From Clostridiales bacterium (GTDB lineage: Bacteria; Bacillota; Clostridia; Lachnospirales; Lachnospiraceae), in the NCBI GenBank assembly GCA_012839295.1, contig DUNO01000008.1:1-64000 (forward strand): DNA of 64,000 bases, in the 5' to 3' direction. This document shows, piece after piece, positions 16,514 through 25,304 of the stretch (within the stretch, counting starts at the first letter, position 1; each line of letters opens with the position of its first letter). The translations under genes and the position numbers were made by a program. The notes under the pieces were generated by a model. That model saw only the letters and a program-made list of their open reading frames with translations. It ran no database searches and was not told the DNA's origin.

Positions 16514-17725
16514 CTACATCGCCATCAAAAACTTATCATGCACCGCATTCATCGCCCTATCCACCTGCGTCTCATCAATCAAAACCGTAACCCTAATCTC
16601 CGAGGTCGAAATCATCTTAATATTCACCCCAACATCATACAAGGCCTCGAACATCTTCGACGCAATCCCCGCATTGGACATCATGCCCGCACCGACGATG
16701 GAGACCTTCGCAACCTCCCTCTCAGTATCAATCTTCTGGCATTTCAAGCTTCCTTCCCTGCGGCTTTCCAGGATTCCCACCGCCTCCTCAAGGTCATCCT
16801 CCTTAATCGTAAAGGAAATATCCTTCGTACCATCCCTGCCTATGGACTGCAGTATAATATCTACATTAATATTATGGTTTGCCAGAAGATTAAACAGCTT
16901 AAAGGCTACTCCAGGCTGATCCTCCAGCCCAACTACGGATATCCTCGCCGTGTTTTTATCACAGGCCACACCGCTGACAAGCATTTTTTCCATGTTCACT
17001 ACCTCCTTGACTATTGTTCCCTCTGTGTGGTTTAAGCTGGAGCGCACCACTAACTGCACCCCGAACTTCTTCGCCATTTCCACGGATCTGTTATGCAGTA
17101 CGCCAGCCCCCAGGGAAGCCAGCTCCAGCATCTCATCATAGGTTATCTGCTCCAGCTTTCTTGCATTTGCAACAATTCTTGGATCCGCCGTATATACCCC
17201 ATCCACATCCGTAAAAATCTCACAGGCATCCGCATGAAGCGCCGCCGCCAAAGCCACGGCTGTTGTATCAGATCCGCCTCTTCCAAGGGTAGTGTAATCG
17301 TCAAATTTATTGACGCCCTGGAAGCCGGTTACAATAACCACACGCTTGCTTTCCAGCTCATTTTGAATCCTCTCCGTATCAATCCGCTTCAGCCTTGCAT
17401 TGCCATAGACGGATGTGGTATGCATTGCCACCTGGTATGCATTTAAGGAAACCGCCGGTACCCCCAGGGCATCCAGGGCCATGGCCATCAGTGCTACAGA
17501 GACCTGCTCGCCTGTGACCACAAGCATGTCAACCTCCCGTTTGGATGCATTGGGGTTAATATCCCTGGCCATGTCAAGCAGCGCATCCGTCTGCTTTCCC
17601 ATAGCCGACAGGACTACTACAACCTCATTCCCCTTTTTATATTCATCCCTGATCCTTTCAGCAACGCCAAGGATCCTTTCCCGATTCGCTACTGATGTCC
17701 CTCCAAATTTCTTTACTATAAGCAT
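16514..17725 (-). CDS. lysC: Aspartate kinase
   Basis: The enzyme phosphorylates L-aspartate, the first step to lysine, threonine and methionine. The N-terminus has the kinase motif VKKFGGTSVA, with the catalytic region containing TTLGRGGSDTTAVALAAAL. Two ACT domains follow: VVGLEDQPGVAFKLF starts the first and VSIVGAGMMSNAGIASK the second. The length (403) is normal. A GAGGGAGG site precedes ATG. The gene lies just beyond the mobile element, separated by it from apgM, hom and the ACT gene, so it now needs its own promoter within 17726-18000. Confidence 0.95.
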   Translation of the reverse strand: MLIVKKFGGTSVANRERILGVAERIRDEYKKGNEVVVVLSAMGKQTDALLDMARDINPNASKREVDMLVVTGEQVSVALMAMALDALGVPAVSLNAYQVAMHTTSVYGNARLKRIDTERIQNELESKRVVIVTGFQGVNKFDDYTTLGRGGSDTTAVALAAALHADACEIFTDVDGVYTADPRIVANARKLEQITYDEMLELASLGAGVLHNRSVEMAKKFGVQLVVRSSLNHTEGTIVKEVVNMEKMLVSGVACDKNTARISVVGLEDQPGVAFKLFNLLANHNINVDIILQSIGRDGTKDISFTIKEDDLEEAVGILESRREGSLKCQKIDTEREVAKVSIVGAGMMSNAGIASKMFEALYDVGVNIKMISTSEIRVTVLIDETQVDRAMNAVHDKFLMAM

Positions 17726-17832
17726 CGCTGCCTCCCTCTAGCCAAAAGAAACATAGACTATTATCTATTTCCAAGGGATATCTTCCATCCACCGAATCGA
17801 AATACTTTGACATTAGCCTATGCTTCTCTTTT

Positions 17833-17852
17833 TGTTTACCATATATTTTATT
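17833..17852. other. Candidate attL core
   Basis: A 20-bp sequence beginning TGTTTACC and ending ATTTTATT matches 33094-33113 at 18 of 20 positions in the same orientation. The two copies would bound a 15.2-kb element. The sequence is AT-rich, so chance similarity is possible. No better long direct repeat was seen between the two flanks. Confidence 0.3.
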
Positions 17853-17988
17853 CGGATTGTTTCTTTTTATGATTTCTTGCTACTTCTAGTAGCTTCTCGT
17901 AAAGTCTTATAAATTAAGGCTTCCATGGGTTTATGCCTTGCTATCGTTTTGTAATTTGTTGTTACATTTTATATCATTTGGGATTTGT

Positions 17989-18006
17989 GTCCGTTAAAAG
18001 TCCGTT
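17989..18006 (+). other. Left-end GTCCGTT repeat pair (integrase arm-type candidate)
   Basis: GTCCGTT occurs at 17989 and 18000, period 11. The same pair with the same period is present at the right end (32964 and 32975). Phased short repeats just inside both ends are typical arm-binding sites of tyrosine integrases. Confidence 0.5.
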
Positions 18007-18017
18007 AGGAGAAAGGG

Positions 18018-18041
18018 AACAGCACCCCGAAGGATGCTGTT
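18018..18041 (-). terminator. Terminator with UUCG tetraloop
   Basis: A 10-bp stem (AACAGCATCC/GGGTGCTGTT) closes a TTCG loop on the minus strand, right at the stop of the DUF2335 gene and followed by CCCTTTCTCC. The uridine tract is weak, but the stem is very stable. It ends the leftward transcript of the element. Confidence 0.65.
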
Positions 18042-18496
18042 TATTTTTCATCATCATTTTCATTACTTTTATTTCTAGTCCCATATATAAAGACAGATAC
18101 CAAGCCTCCTAGACCTCCCGCTCCCAACACTGTGGATTCTAATGTTCTTCCATTCAGTCCGAGAATCAAACTTACTATTAATGAAATTGCCCCAATAAGA
18201 AAACCAAACAATATACCCATAAAGCTATCGCGGGTTCCAGAATCAATTATTTTCCTCTCTGTTCTTTGCCTATGCGAAGCTTGTTGTTCAGCCATTATCA
18301 ATATTCGATTAGCAAATGTAGGGTCTATCTCATTATATTCAGCCAACACCTCTGGAGATGGTATTGGTCCCATGTGTAGACTTCTTTTCTCAAAAGTGGT
18401 AACTGCTGTTTCAGATTCCCCATGATCTTCATATTGATGCGTAATATCATTATCATCATCGTTCTCTTCTACCAGCTCCAACGCATTCAAACTCAT
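18041..18496 (-). CDS. DUF2335-family membrane protein
   Basis: The central motif GPIPSPEVLAEYNEIDPTFA with ILIMAEQQASHRQRTE after it is the DUF2335 signature. Two hydrophobic segments follow (SFMGILFGFLIGAISLIVSL and a glycine-rich helix). I use the ATG at 18496 because GGGGGG lies six bases upstream; an ATG 21 bases earlier also has a site. The family is found in phages, islands and chromosomes and is uncharacterised. It overlaps the upstream 74-aa ORF and ends the element's leftward genes. Confidence 0.7.
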   Translation of the reverse strand: MSLNALELVEENDDDNDITHQYEDHGESETAVTTFEKRSLHMGPIPSPEVLAEYNEIDPTFANRILIMAEQQASHRQRTERKIIDSGTRDSFMGILFGFLIGAISLIVSLILGLNGRTLESTVLGAGGLGGLVSVFIYGTRNKSNENDDEK

Positions 18497-18680
18497 CAAT
18501 AGCCCCCCGAATATCATCTCCTACGGCTTCCCAGTCTAGCAACATAGCCTCCCTGTCTGCTTCAACCTCATCTTTCTGGATTTCAAACTTCTTTTTATTT
18601 ATTGTTGATCCCAGATCTAAAATTCTGGACATACCCTCAATGAAATTAGGGATACCTCTCATATAATGGCTTTTATACAT
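18456..18680 (-). CDS. Hypothetical protein (74 aa)
   Basis: A small charged, helical protein (FEIQKDEVEADREAMLLDWE) with an AGGAGGT site seven bases before ATG. It overlaps the DUF2335 gene by about 40 bases, suggesting coupled translation. Not recognised. Confidence 0.55.
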   Translation of the reverse strand: MYKSHYMRGIPNFIEGMSRILDLGSTINKKKFEIQKDEVEADREAMLLDWEAVGDDIRGAIDEFECVGAGRRER

Positions 18681-19063
18681 ACTTGCACCTCCTATTACTT
18701 AGTACGACAAAGCACTTGTTTGTATTATATTTATACCAAACATTAGATTAAAATGCAACACATTTCCTATATTTAGCCTATCCTTTATTATTCTTTATTA
18801 TATTATACACCTATCATCCATATTCTTCAATGAATTTCACAAAGAGACACCTGCCGGAGTAAGTGCCCGTCTGCTCTGCATGCAGAATGCTATTCATTTA
18901 CATGCTGCCGGTGAACGGCTGTGTTATCCGTATTGTTGCGTAAAACCCCCAAGGGGAGGTATCGACTACATAGGTCCCGGCATTATATGTCTAAGGTGGG
19001 CGGTGAAATGCCGTATACCGTCACAGGAATCCCCTTCACGAAAGATAATGTCTCGCAATCAAT
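18681..19063. other. Intergenic region in the element
   Basis: No gene is supported. The minus strand has an open continuation after the 59-aa ORF stop (VKGIPVTVYGISPPTLDI) without a ribosome site, perhaps an old reading-frame extension. A plus-strand 99-codon frame here has no ribosome site and odd composition. Confidence 0.3.
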
Positions 19064-19243
19064 TCACTTTTCATGAAGGAGGATCCGCAGCTCCTGCCCC
19101 ATCACTTCCCCGATCCGGTACGTCAGCCGACCGCCCCAGGGATACCGTGATTTACCGTAGCCCTTACGCTTTTTCTTAGCTCTCTCAATAGCTTCCCCGG
19201 CCGTCCTATCTATGTAATGCTCATGGTTCTTATACGCTGCCAT
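19064..19243 (-). CDS. Hypothetical basic protein (59 aa)
   Basis: A small gene with AGGAGGT directly before ATG, overlapping the last 14 bases of the sigma-factor gene. The product is basic (RAKKKRKGYGKSRYPWGGRL) and ends ELRILLHEK. The overlap suggests translational coupling with the sigma factor. It may be a small DNA- or RNA-binding partner, but no family is recognised. Confidence 0.55.
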   Translation of the reverse strand: MAAYKNHEHYIDRTAGEAIERAKKKRKGYGKSRYPWGGRLTYRIGEVMGQELRILLHEK

Positions 19244-20120
19244 ACCTCCTCATGTCCTCCTCGTTCCTGATCGCTATGCTTTCCACTATGGAAGTGCCGG
19301 TATACCTGAAACTGCTTAAGCTGCCCCGGTACCCCCTGGCATAGTTAACTTCAAACCGCTCCTCCAGATGCCTGGTTATCCTTGAGCGCCTGAGCTTCCT
19401 TAATGCGCTGCCTTCTATCTGCCTGGCCATATCCCTAGACTTCCCGATCTGTTCCCCTGTCTGCTCTAAGGTCAGCCCTTTCCGGAATCTTGCCGTGATA
19501 ACAAAATTCTCCTCCTGGGTAACGTTATCCTTCACGATCTGCCACAGCTCCGTCCTCTTGCTCCGCTCGATCATACTGTCAGTAACGTCATTTTCTATGT
19601 CAATGCTGTAATCCCTTACCGTGTCCCCCAGCTCCAGATCCTCGGTACCAGGAAGGCATTCATCCAGGCTCTGGATCCGGTCAGCATGGACGGCTTTCTT
19701 GACCTCTTCCAATGCTTTCTTTCCCACACTGAGGTAATAGCATAATTCACGGTCCGTCGGTTTCCTCCCCAGCTCCTGCTGGAAGGCTTCCATTACCCTG
19801 TGATACTTCCGGATGTTGCCCTGCATAGCTGCAGGGATCCTGATGCAGCGCCCATTGTTTTCAAGATATCTCTGGATTGCCTGCCTGATCCAGTAGGAGG
19901 CATATGTCATGAACTTTACCCCTGCTGTTTCCTCATAACGCTTCACGGCTTCATACAGCCCGAAATAGGCTTCCTGGAGTAAATCGTCCATTTCATCCCG
20001 GAAGGCATACCTACGGACAATTTTGAAGATAAGGCGGTAGTTCTGTTGATAGAGCTGTTCCATATTATCACCTGGATTAATATCCTGCTGGATCCGTCCC
20101 ACTAATTCCTCGTTGGTCAT
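19230..20120 (-). CDS. Phage-type sigma-70 factor (regions 2-4)
   Basis: Region 2 spans YRLIFKIVRRYAFRDEMDDL to MTYASYWIRQAIQRYLENNG and is followed by a region-3-like segment (GRKPTDRELCYYLSVGKKAL). Region 4 is an HTH around LEQTGEQIGKSRDMARQIEG. The 296-residue protein has no region 1.1. The ATG at 20120 has a GGGGAGGAG site. It is the last large gene of the element's late transcript, which suggests delayed or positive-feedback control of element promoters. Its target promoters are unknown; phased repeats lie just upstream. Confidence 0.8.
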   Translation of the reverse strand: MTNEELVGRIQQDINPGDNMEQLYQQNYRLIFKIVRRYAFRDEMDDLLQEAYFGLYEAVKRYEETAGVKFMTYASYWIRQAIQRYLENNGRCIRIPAAMQGNIRKYHRVMEAFQQELGRKPTDRELCYYLSVGKKALEEVKKAVHADRIQSLDECLPGTEDLELGDTVRDYSIDIENDVTDSMIERSKRTELWQIVKDNVTQEENFVITARFRKGLTLEQTGEQIGKSRDMARQIEGSALRKLRRSRITRHLEERFEVNYARGYRGSLSSFRYTGTSIVESIAIRNEEDMRRYGSV

Positions 20121-20178
20121 GATATCTCCTCCCCTTTGTTTCATGTTGAAATCATACTAGGAATTACCAGGCTGCCAC

Positions 20179-20317
20179 GTTAACATTAGTTAACAATACA
20201 CCTTAGCATTTCTTAGCATCCACCATCCCCACCAACCTTAGGGTTTCTTAGGGGTTTTAACCTTAACAATTCTTAACATTTTGTATGCAACGTTCCTTAA
20301 AAAGTGTGCAACGTTCC
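20179..20317. promoter_or_regulatory. Ten-base-phased direct repeat doublets before the sigma gene
   Basis: Four doublets with a 10-bp period lie in a row: GTTAACATTA/GTTAACAATA (20179), CTTAGCATTT/CTTAGCATCC (20202), CTTAGGGTTT/CTTAGGGGTT (20237) and CTTAACAATT/CTTAACATTT (20262). Then GCAACGTTCC occurs twice, 21 bp apart (20287 and 20308). The helical phasing is typical of protein binding sites. A GTTAACAATAGTTAACA doublet also occurs at 25632, within the coding region of the 55-aa ORF. Confidence 0.65.
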
Positions 20318-20414
20318 GAACGCTATCACCAGGAAACATGGGCTGTATATCGACTTTTCAAAGCTGAAAGGGCTGCATTCGTTTTGTTTTGAGTTGTTTT
20401 GTACAATATCTCAT

Positions 20415-21140
20415 TTACCTCTTTCTATCCTCCATAACCTTTTCAAGAAGCTGCTGCAGCTCCAGGATCTTCTTGTCCTGTACATCAGTTCGGATAGCAC
20501 CCAGGACAGCATTACCGGCAGTAATGATTGTATTGGCTTTCTTTGTGTCCATATCACCGCTTGCGACCATGTCGATCACTGAAAGAAGCAGATCACGGAT
20601 TCCGGAAGGATCATCTTTGCTTTCGTCCCGGGTCTGACTGATCCGGCTGTCCGGCTGCCCTCCCCATTCCTTCACCTTGCGATTTTTAAGCCAGAAGATC
20701 TGAGCCGTAGTATCCGGAGCCATGTCCTTCATCTTTCTTTCAACAAGTACAGACTTAGTTTTTGGGAACTTCTCTCTTGCCAGCATCAGCTCCGAGTCCG
20801 TGGCATCTGGATGCTCAAACTTATACTTATTCATATACTCATCAAGCTTCTCGTGATACTCGCCCTGATCCATCGGTACACTTATATATTTATCTTCGTT
20901 AAAGGAATAGCCCAGCGCCCTTTTCAAAAGAGCATTCTCAACCTGAATATCAATAACCGCCTTACCTCTTTTTAAGGACTCCGAAATCTCCGGATACCTC
21001 TTTTTCCATTCGTAGAGTGTCGACGGAACAATGCTCATATTCTGGGCTATCTGCTCATCCGTCAGACCGTCCCTCGCCCAGGCTTCTAATTGAAGCAAGC
21101 CTTCCGGAGAGATCCAGTATTCATATTTTCCTTTTGCCAT
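20415..21140 (-). CDS. Small-terminase-like HTH protein
   Basis: The N-terminus has an HTH of the phage small-terminase type (GLLQLEAWARDGLTDEQIAQ, NMSIVPSTLYEWKKRYPEIS), followed by NALLKRALGY and a segment ending QIFWLKNRKVKEWGG, a common end of the TerS-like core. The C-terminus has a DIMVASGD-type helical region. TerS recognises the pac site on phage DNA. No large-terminase gene follows, which is normal in satellites that borrow the helper's motor. The ATG at 21140 has an AAGGAAGTGA site. Confidence 0.7.
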   Translation of the reverse strand: MAKGKYEYWISPEGLLQLEAWARDGLTDEQIAQNMSIVPSTLYEWKKRYPEISESLKRGKAVIDIQVENALLKRALGYSFNEDKYISVPMDQGEYHEKLDEYMNKYKFEHPDATDSELMLAREKFPKTKSVLVERKMKDMAPDTTAQIFWLKNRKVKEWGGQPDSRISQTRDESKDDPSGIRDLLLSVIDMVASGDMDTKKANTIITAGNAVLGAIRTDVQDKKILELQQLLEKVMEDRKR

Positions 21141-21159
21141 CCAGCTCACTTCCTTTCCT

Positions 21160-21429
21160 TTAGACTGCATCACAATCAGTTACAATAATCTTTATTTCCG
21201 ACTCGTTCGGGTATTCCTCAAATACCTTGTGAATTTCCGATATTGCTTCATCATATGTATTATGAAAGCTCTCTATAATCCTTGTACCGCTATAGCGAAC
21301 ACCATCCCAGAGAATAAGATTACAGTTCCAGGTGCCGTTTATATGATCTATGCTGCCAAAAATGAGTTTCTCTCGCTTAGCTTCAAAAGCTCCTTTTGCC
21401 TTTACGATTAATTGATCAATCTTCGCCAT
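21160..21429 (-). CDS. Hypothetical protein (89 aa)
   Basis: A compact protein starting MAKIDQLIVKAKGAFEAKRE and ending IIVTDCDAV, with an alternating strand/helix pattern. GGTGAAGGT precedes the ATG, which closely follows the stop of the 38-aa ORF. It is in the packed late operon between the tape measure and TerS-like genes. Not recognised. Confidence 0.55.
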   Translation of the reverse strand: MAKIDQLIVKAKGAFEAKREKLIFGSIDHINGTWNCNLILWDGVRYSGTRIIESFHNTYDEAISEIHKVFEEYPNESEIKIIVTDCDAV

Positions 21430-21433
21430 ACCT

Positions 21434-21550
21434 TCACCTATATTTTCTACCAATCAGTTTAAGCTCCATCTCATAAGCCTGCTTAACCAGCTTATCTTTA
21501 TTTATTAAATGAGCATTATTCTTTTTCGGGTTCTTCATGGAACTCTTCAT
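21434..21550 (-). CDS. Small basic protein (38 aa)
   Basis: AAAGGAG lies seven bases before ATG. The product is basic (MKSSMKNPKKNNAHLINKDK to LIGRKYR). It overlaps the end of the 71-aa gene upstream in another frame, as is common in phage late operons. Function unknown. Confidence 0.45.
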   Translation of the reverse strand: MKSSMKNPKKNNAHLINKDKLVKQAYEMELKLIGRKYR

Positions 21551-21731
21551 CCTTATGCTCCTTTCTTGCCTTGCCGGCCAGCTCCTGGAATCTCTCTTCT
21601 GGAAGATCAGTATAAGCCAGCTCAATAAGTTCGGCGGTTGTTAGCTTGCTGAAATCATACTGATCCAGTTCATCCCCTCTGATTCCAGCAACTACCCTGG
21701 CCTGTTGAATCAACTTGTCTATGCCTTTCAT
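21516..21731 (-). CDS. Hypothetical acidic protein (71 aa)
   Basis: A helical, acidic protein (DELDQYDFSKLTTAELIELA, ending EEPEKE) directly downstream of the tape measure gene, overlapping it by four bases. Its position resembles that of small tail-assembly proteins, but those usually precede the tape measure gene. Not assigned. Confidence 0.55.
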   Translation of the reverse strand: MKGIDKLIQQARVVAGIRGDELDQYDFSKLTTAELIELAYTDLPEERFQELAGKARKEHKDEEFHEEPEKE

Positions 21732-23584
21732 GTATGCACCCCTTCCGCTGCTACCGCAATCTGCTCCTGAAGTATCCTGCTCATGCGCGAATACATTGCA
21801 TCGGTGTCAGCCTCCTTACTGATCGGACCGGTAAACTTTACAGATATCTTCGGAGCCAGTGTAGCGGTGGAAAATTTATTGACAAATTCACGCTCGGCCA
21901 GGTCACGGAGGTATCCTATATCTTCCTTGTCCATGCTTACATTCACATTCCCCTTGGATCCAGTACCTTCAACAACCGCAGGATATTGCTTCGTGCCTGT
22001 ATCCTCATTATTCGTGATTTTGTCTAATAGTTCATTCCACTTGCCGGTGACATTACCGTAGATGCTACTTCCTTTTTCCCATGTATCGGTATAGTCCATT
22101 CTATCAAGCTTATTCTCACTCAGGTCAACCCGGTCAATCTTATATTTGGCTTCCCCTGCCAGATCACCCGTATTCCCGATGATGAAACCCTTGAAGTTCT
22201 CCAGGGCTCCGGATATCCCTGTACCAAATATCTGGTCAATGACACTGGCAAGACCTTTCAGTAGATCGATGACGTTGGCTACGAAATCGTTGAATACTCG
22301 ACTCGCGGAGCCGATAGGATCATGCCATACATTTGCGAAGAATTCCGCAAAGCCTGCAAAAATATTATAAAGTGACTGTACGATGTCCGTTATGCCATTC
22401 CATAGCCCTGTAAACACGTTGTAGACGATCGCAACAGCAACCCCCACTATACCTCCGATAGCTCCGAAGATTTCCTCCCAGGTTGCTCCGAAGTCTCGTG
22501 CCGCCATTATGACGAGACCGATTACTGCGATTATCAGGAGTAGAGGCCAATAAGCCATTAACCATGCCGTGGCTTGTGCCGCCAATGCGGTTACCGTTTC
22601 CCATATCTTTGCTATAATTGCAGCCATGTATACAACCGCCACTATCTCTAATATTGTTTTAATAGCCGGCCAGTTACCTATTACAAAATCAATTACACCT
22701 CCGACCGCATCAGCTATCATATTGAAACCTGCAATCACTTTATTAATGAAGGACATAAACTGATCAGTGTTTATCAACTTGTTTACCTTCTCTATTAACC
22801 CGGAAAATGCGCTGAGGCCTCCATTTTTTATATCGTTCCAGTAGCTTGCAAAAGTATTTGGAAGGTCTGAAAATTTATCATTAATATCATCTCCAGCCAT
22901 GAAAAGAGCGTTTTTAATAATGTTGGCCGTTATTTTACTTTCAGCTCCCAATTCTTTTAATTCACCTTTGGATACACCCATATATTTTGCAATAGCATCA
23001 TACAGTATAGGTGCATTTTCACTTATTGATGTAAGTTCATCACCCTGGAGCCGTCCGGATGCCATTGCCTGAGTTAATTGCAGCATAGCAGATTGTTGCG
23101 AACCGGTATCTGCGCCTCCCAGTTTAAAGGATTTTTGCATCAATTCCGTAAAAGCGATGGTTTCATCATTGGATTTAAAAGCATCTCCGGCTAGTAATCC
23201 CAATTTAGAGACCGCTCCAGCCATACTGGTATATGATCCCTTTGCGCGATCCGCTGCAGCAAAAATCTTATCCTGGAGCTCTGCTTGGGTTTGTAAACCA
23301 TCATTAATTAAATCAAGCCTGGCCGCTGTGTTCATGTAAGTGTCTGATATATCCGCACCTTTGACAGCACCGGCAATCATAGCGGCTACGCTAAGGAATT
23401 TACTGAGACCGGAACTCCCCTTATTCGCACTAGCTTCAGTTGCTTCAAGCTTTTTATTAAATTTATCTGTTGCTCCGCTTGCCTGAAGGATTTTATTAGT
23501 GGCCTTATCCGTTTTCTGAATTATCTGTGTCAATGGTCCTGAATATCCATTAAGGATCTTAAACATTGCCGATAGAGTCGCCAT
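21728..23584 (-). CDS. Phage tail tape measure protein
   Basis: The N-terminal tape-measure domain is clear: QLTQAMASGRLQGDELTSIS, then YMGVSKGELKELGAESKITA. Two hydrophobic blocks (about 315-400) match the membrane-penetrating part of tape measure proteins. The protein sets tail length in siphophages and myophages. At 618 residues it is short, predicting a tail of roughly 90 nm at about 0.15 nm per residue. No other tail gene is recognisable in the element. The start follows the 113-aa gene with almost no gap. Confidence 0.85.
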   Translation of the reverse strand: MATLSAMFKILNGYSGPLTQIIQKTDKATNKILQASGATDKFNKKLEATEASANKGSSGLSKFLSVAAMIAGAVKGADISDTYMNTAARLDLINDGLQTQAELQDKIFAAADRAKGSYTSMAGAVSKLGLLAGDAFKSNDETIAFTELMQKSFKLGGADTGSQQSAMLQLTQAMASGRLQGDELTSISENAPILYDAIAKYMGVSKGELKELGAESKITANIIKNALFMAGDDINDKFSDLPNTFASYWNDIKNGGLSAFSGLIEKVNKLINTDQFMSFINKVIAGFNMIADAVGGVIDFVIGNWPAIKTILEIVAVVYMAAIIAKIWETVTALAAQATAWLMAYWPLLLIIAVIGLVIMAARDFGATWEEIFGAIGGIVGVAVAIVYNVFTGLWNGITDIVQSLYNIFAGFAEFFANVWHDPIGSASRVFNDFVANVIDLLKGLASVIDQIFGTGISGALENFKGFIIGNTGDLAGEAKYKIDRVDLSENKLDRMDYTDTWEKGSSIYGNVTGKWNELLDKITNNEDTGTKQYPAVVEGTGSKGNVNVSMDKEDIGYLRDLAEREFVNKFSTATLAPKISVKFTGPISKEADTDAMYSRMSRILQEQIAVAAEGVHT

Positions 23585-23585
23585 A

Positions 23586-23924
23586 TTACCATCCCTTCTT
23601 TAATAGCTTTAAATCAGGATATATAAACTCAGCCACACGATATTTTTTATTTTTTATCCTTAGCTTTGCATTATCCGTATATACAATCTCCAGATAGTCA
23701 ACCGGTCTATATATACCCTCAATGAATAATCTAACTGCACTCATAGCGCCAATGGCGAACTTGATTGCTTCTTCCAAGTTATCCCCGAATCTCTGTAATA
23801 TCCCAAAATCAGCTTTATCTTTTAAATCATTATCCAACGGTTGGATGCCCCTGATACTGACAACTACAAAGTTATTATCATGGTAGTCAATCTGGATAAA
23901 ATCTCTTCTTTCATATAATTCCAT
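23586..23924 (-). CDS. Hypothetical protein (112 aa)
   Basis: Starts MELYERRDFIQIDYHDNNFV and ends YPDLKLLKKGW. The mix of strands and helices is undistinguished. GGAAGG lies ten bases before this ATG; an in-frame TTG nine bases upstream is too close to it. It lies immediately before the tape measure gene, the place where tail-assembly chaperones are often found, but I see no slippery frameshift signal. Confidence 0.55.
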   Translation of the reverse strand: MELYERRDFIQIDYHDNNFVVVSIRGIQPLDNDLKDKADFGILQRFGDNLEEAIKFAIGAMSAVRLFIEGIYRPVDYLEIVYTDNAKLRIKNKKYRVAEFIYPDLKLLKKGW

Positions 23925-23992
23925 TATTATCAATCCTTCCTTTCATACAAAGCCCCTCACAGCGCACCATAGAGCCATGAGGGGCAGCACTG

Positions 23993-24241
23993 TTATTCTG
24001 TTTCTATTGCAGCATTGACCAGGGCAAACATTTCTTCCAGACATTCTTTCGCTGCTATTAAGGGGATCCCATCCGGGGCATATCCCAGTACATCAAGATT
24101 AGGACCAAGGACAGCCGTCTGCTTATCATTTGTTATGATAAGGTTATTACAGAAACTCATACCCAGTTTTCCGTAGATAGTTCCTTGATCCGGATCACTA
24201 TCATAATGGAATGTTACTCTTTTTCTATCTTTCATAGCCAT
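23993..24241 (-). CDS. Hypothetical protein (82 aa)
   Basis: Small protein with FHYDSDPDQGTIYGKLGMSF in the first half and an acidic C-terminal helix. A GAGGAG site lies just before ATG; an in-frame ATG six bases later is also possible. It is packed into the late operon, seven bases after the 71-aa gene upstream. Not recognised. Confidence 0.5.
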   Translation of the reverse strand: MAMKDRKRVTFHYDSDPDQGTIYGKLGMSFCNNLIITNDKQTAVLGPNLDVLGYAPDGIPLIAAKECLEEMFALVNAAIETE

Positions 24242-24248
24242 GTTCTCC

Positions 24249-24464
24249 TCATCCTATAATTGTGCCAGGGGCATAATATTTGTTCTTGTCAGTAGCTTCC
24301 TCAAGATCTGCTAAATCCTGACCGGTTGCATCGGCAAAGGAGATCAGAATATTCTGCAGTTCCTTCTCATAAGCAGAATGCTTACCGTGGGTTGTCACAA
24401 TCTTGTTTCTCTCAACTCTCATGTACTCAATGAACCAATCATATAATTCTTCGTATGTTGTCAT
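24249..24464 (-). CDS. Hypothetical protein (71 aa)
   Basis: Starts MTTYEELYDWFIEYMRVERN and is mostly helical. AGGAGGATTATAAGGT precedes ATG. It lies between the 234-aa and 82-aa ORFs with short gaps. Not recognised. Confidence 0.5.
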   Translation of the reverse strand: MTTYEELYDWFIEYMRVERNKIVTTHGKHSAYEKELQNILISFADATGQDLADLEEATDKNKYYAPGTIIG

Positions 24465-24478
24465 ACCTTATAATCCTC

Positions 24479-25183
24479 CTATTTCATTATGTTGTATTTA
24501 TGGATATCTTCTACAGCCACTCTCACGTTGGATGAAAGATTCCGCGCTTCGACTTCCTTAACGATATTGTCCCAGGAGATCATGACCGGTCTCACTGTAT
24601 CCCCTACTATCTCCTGAAAACAGAGCATAGATGATACTAGCTGCCTCAGTGCAACAATTGTCTTAATTGCCTCATCGATCTGTCCAGTTATGTAATCAAC
24701 AGCCTCATACTCCGGAAGCGGAGCAATGAATTTACCATCCTTATATCCATTCCTGGCTTTATGCTCGATCTGGACCAGTCTGCAGATATTCATATCCAGG
24801 TAATTCTCCTTGTAGTACTCTAGCAGCTCCTCATCTTTCATGACCTTCAGCTCTTTTTCGATGAAGGATAATTCCAAGGGATCCGTGATTGCGGTAACTG
24901 GTGCAATATCCTTGATATATTTCTCCCTCAGTTCCTTAAGACGGGTCAAGCTGCCATCCAGTGCCGCGACATTGATATTCTTCATCTCAACCAGCAAGGC
25001 TGCCTTATTCTCTTTCACATACTCAACAGCATAAATATTGCGTGTCTGCTGATAGTGCAATAATCCATAGCTGGCCAGCCTTGTATTGATCTCCCTGATC
25101 ATGCCCGAATAGTCCAGAATGATCTTCTGGATATCGCTGAGGTACTGACCTCTTTGTGCTTGTGTGATCTCTCTTAGTTTCAT
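24479..25183 (-). CDS. Hypothetical helical protein, first gene of the late operon
   Basis: A 234-residue, almost wholly helical protein (for example QYLSDIQKIILDYSGMIREI and ELSFIEKELKVMKDEELLEY). AAAGGAG precedes ATG. It is the first gene after the leader and terminator at 25305-25420, so its expression should depend on that leader. It could be structural or a scaffold-like protein, but nothing in the sequence proves this. Confidence 0.55.
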   Translation of the reverse strand: MKLREITQAQRGQYLSDIQKIILDYSGMIREINTRLASYGLLHYQQTRNIYAVEYVKENKAALLVEMKNINVAALDGSLTRLKELREKYIKDIAPVTAITDPLELSFIEKELKVMKDEELLEYYKENYLDMNICRLVQIEHKARNGYKDGKFIAPLPEYEAVDYITGQIDEAIKTIVALRQLVSSMLCFQEIVGDTVRPVMISWDNIVKEVEARNLSSNVRVAVEDIHKYNIMK

Positions 25184-25304
25184 AGTCTCTCTTCTCCTTT
25201 AGATAATTAGATTGTTTGTCCTTTCGCCCACTGTATGATCATACAAGCCTTTTATCCTCATGCTCAGGAGCCGGATCTGGGAGAAAGGAGAGTTTTTGGA
25301 ATAA

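Noticed and set aside
18880-19179. A 99-codon plus-strand frame in the element
   Set aside because: No ribosome site, many prolines, arginines and cysteines, and overlap with the better-supported 59-aa minus-strand gene.
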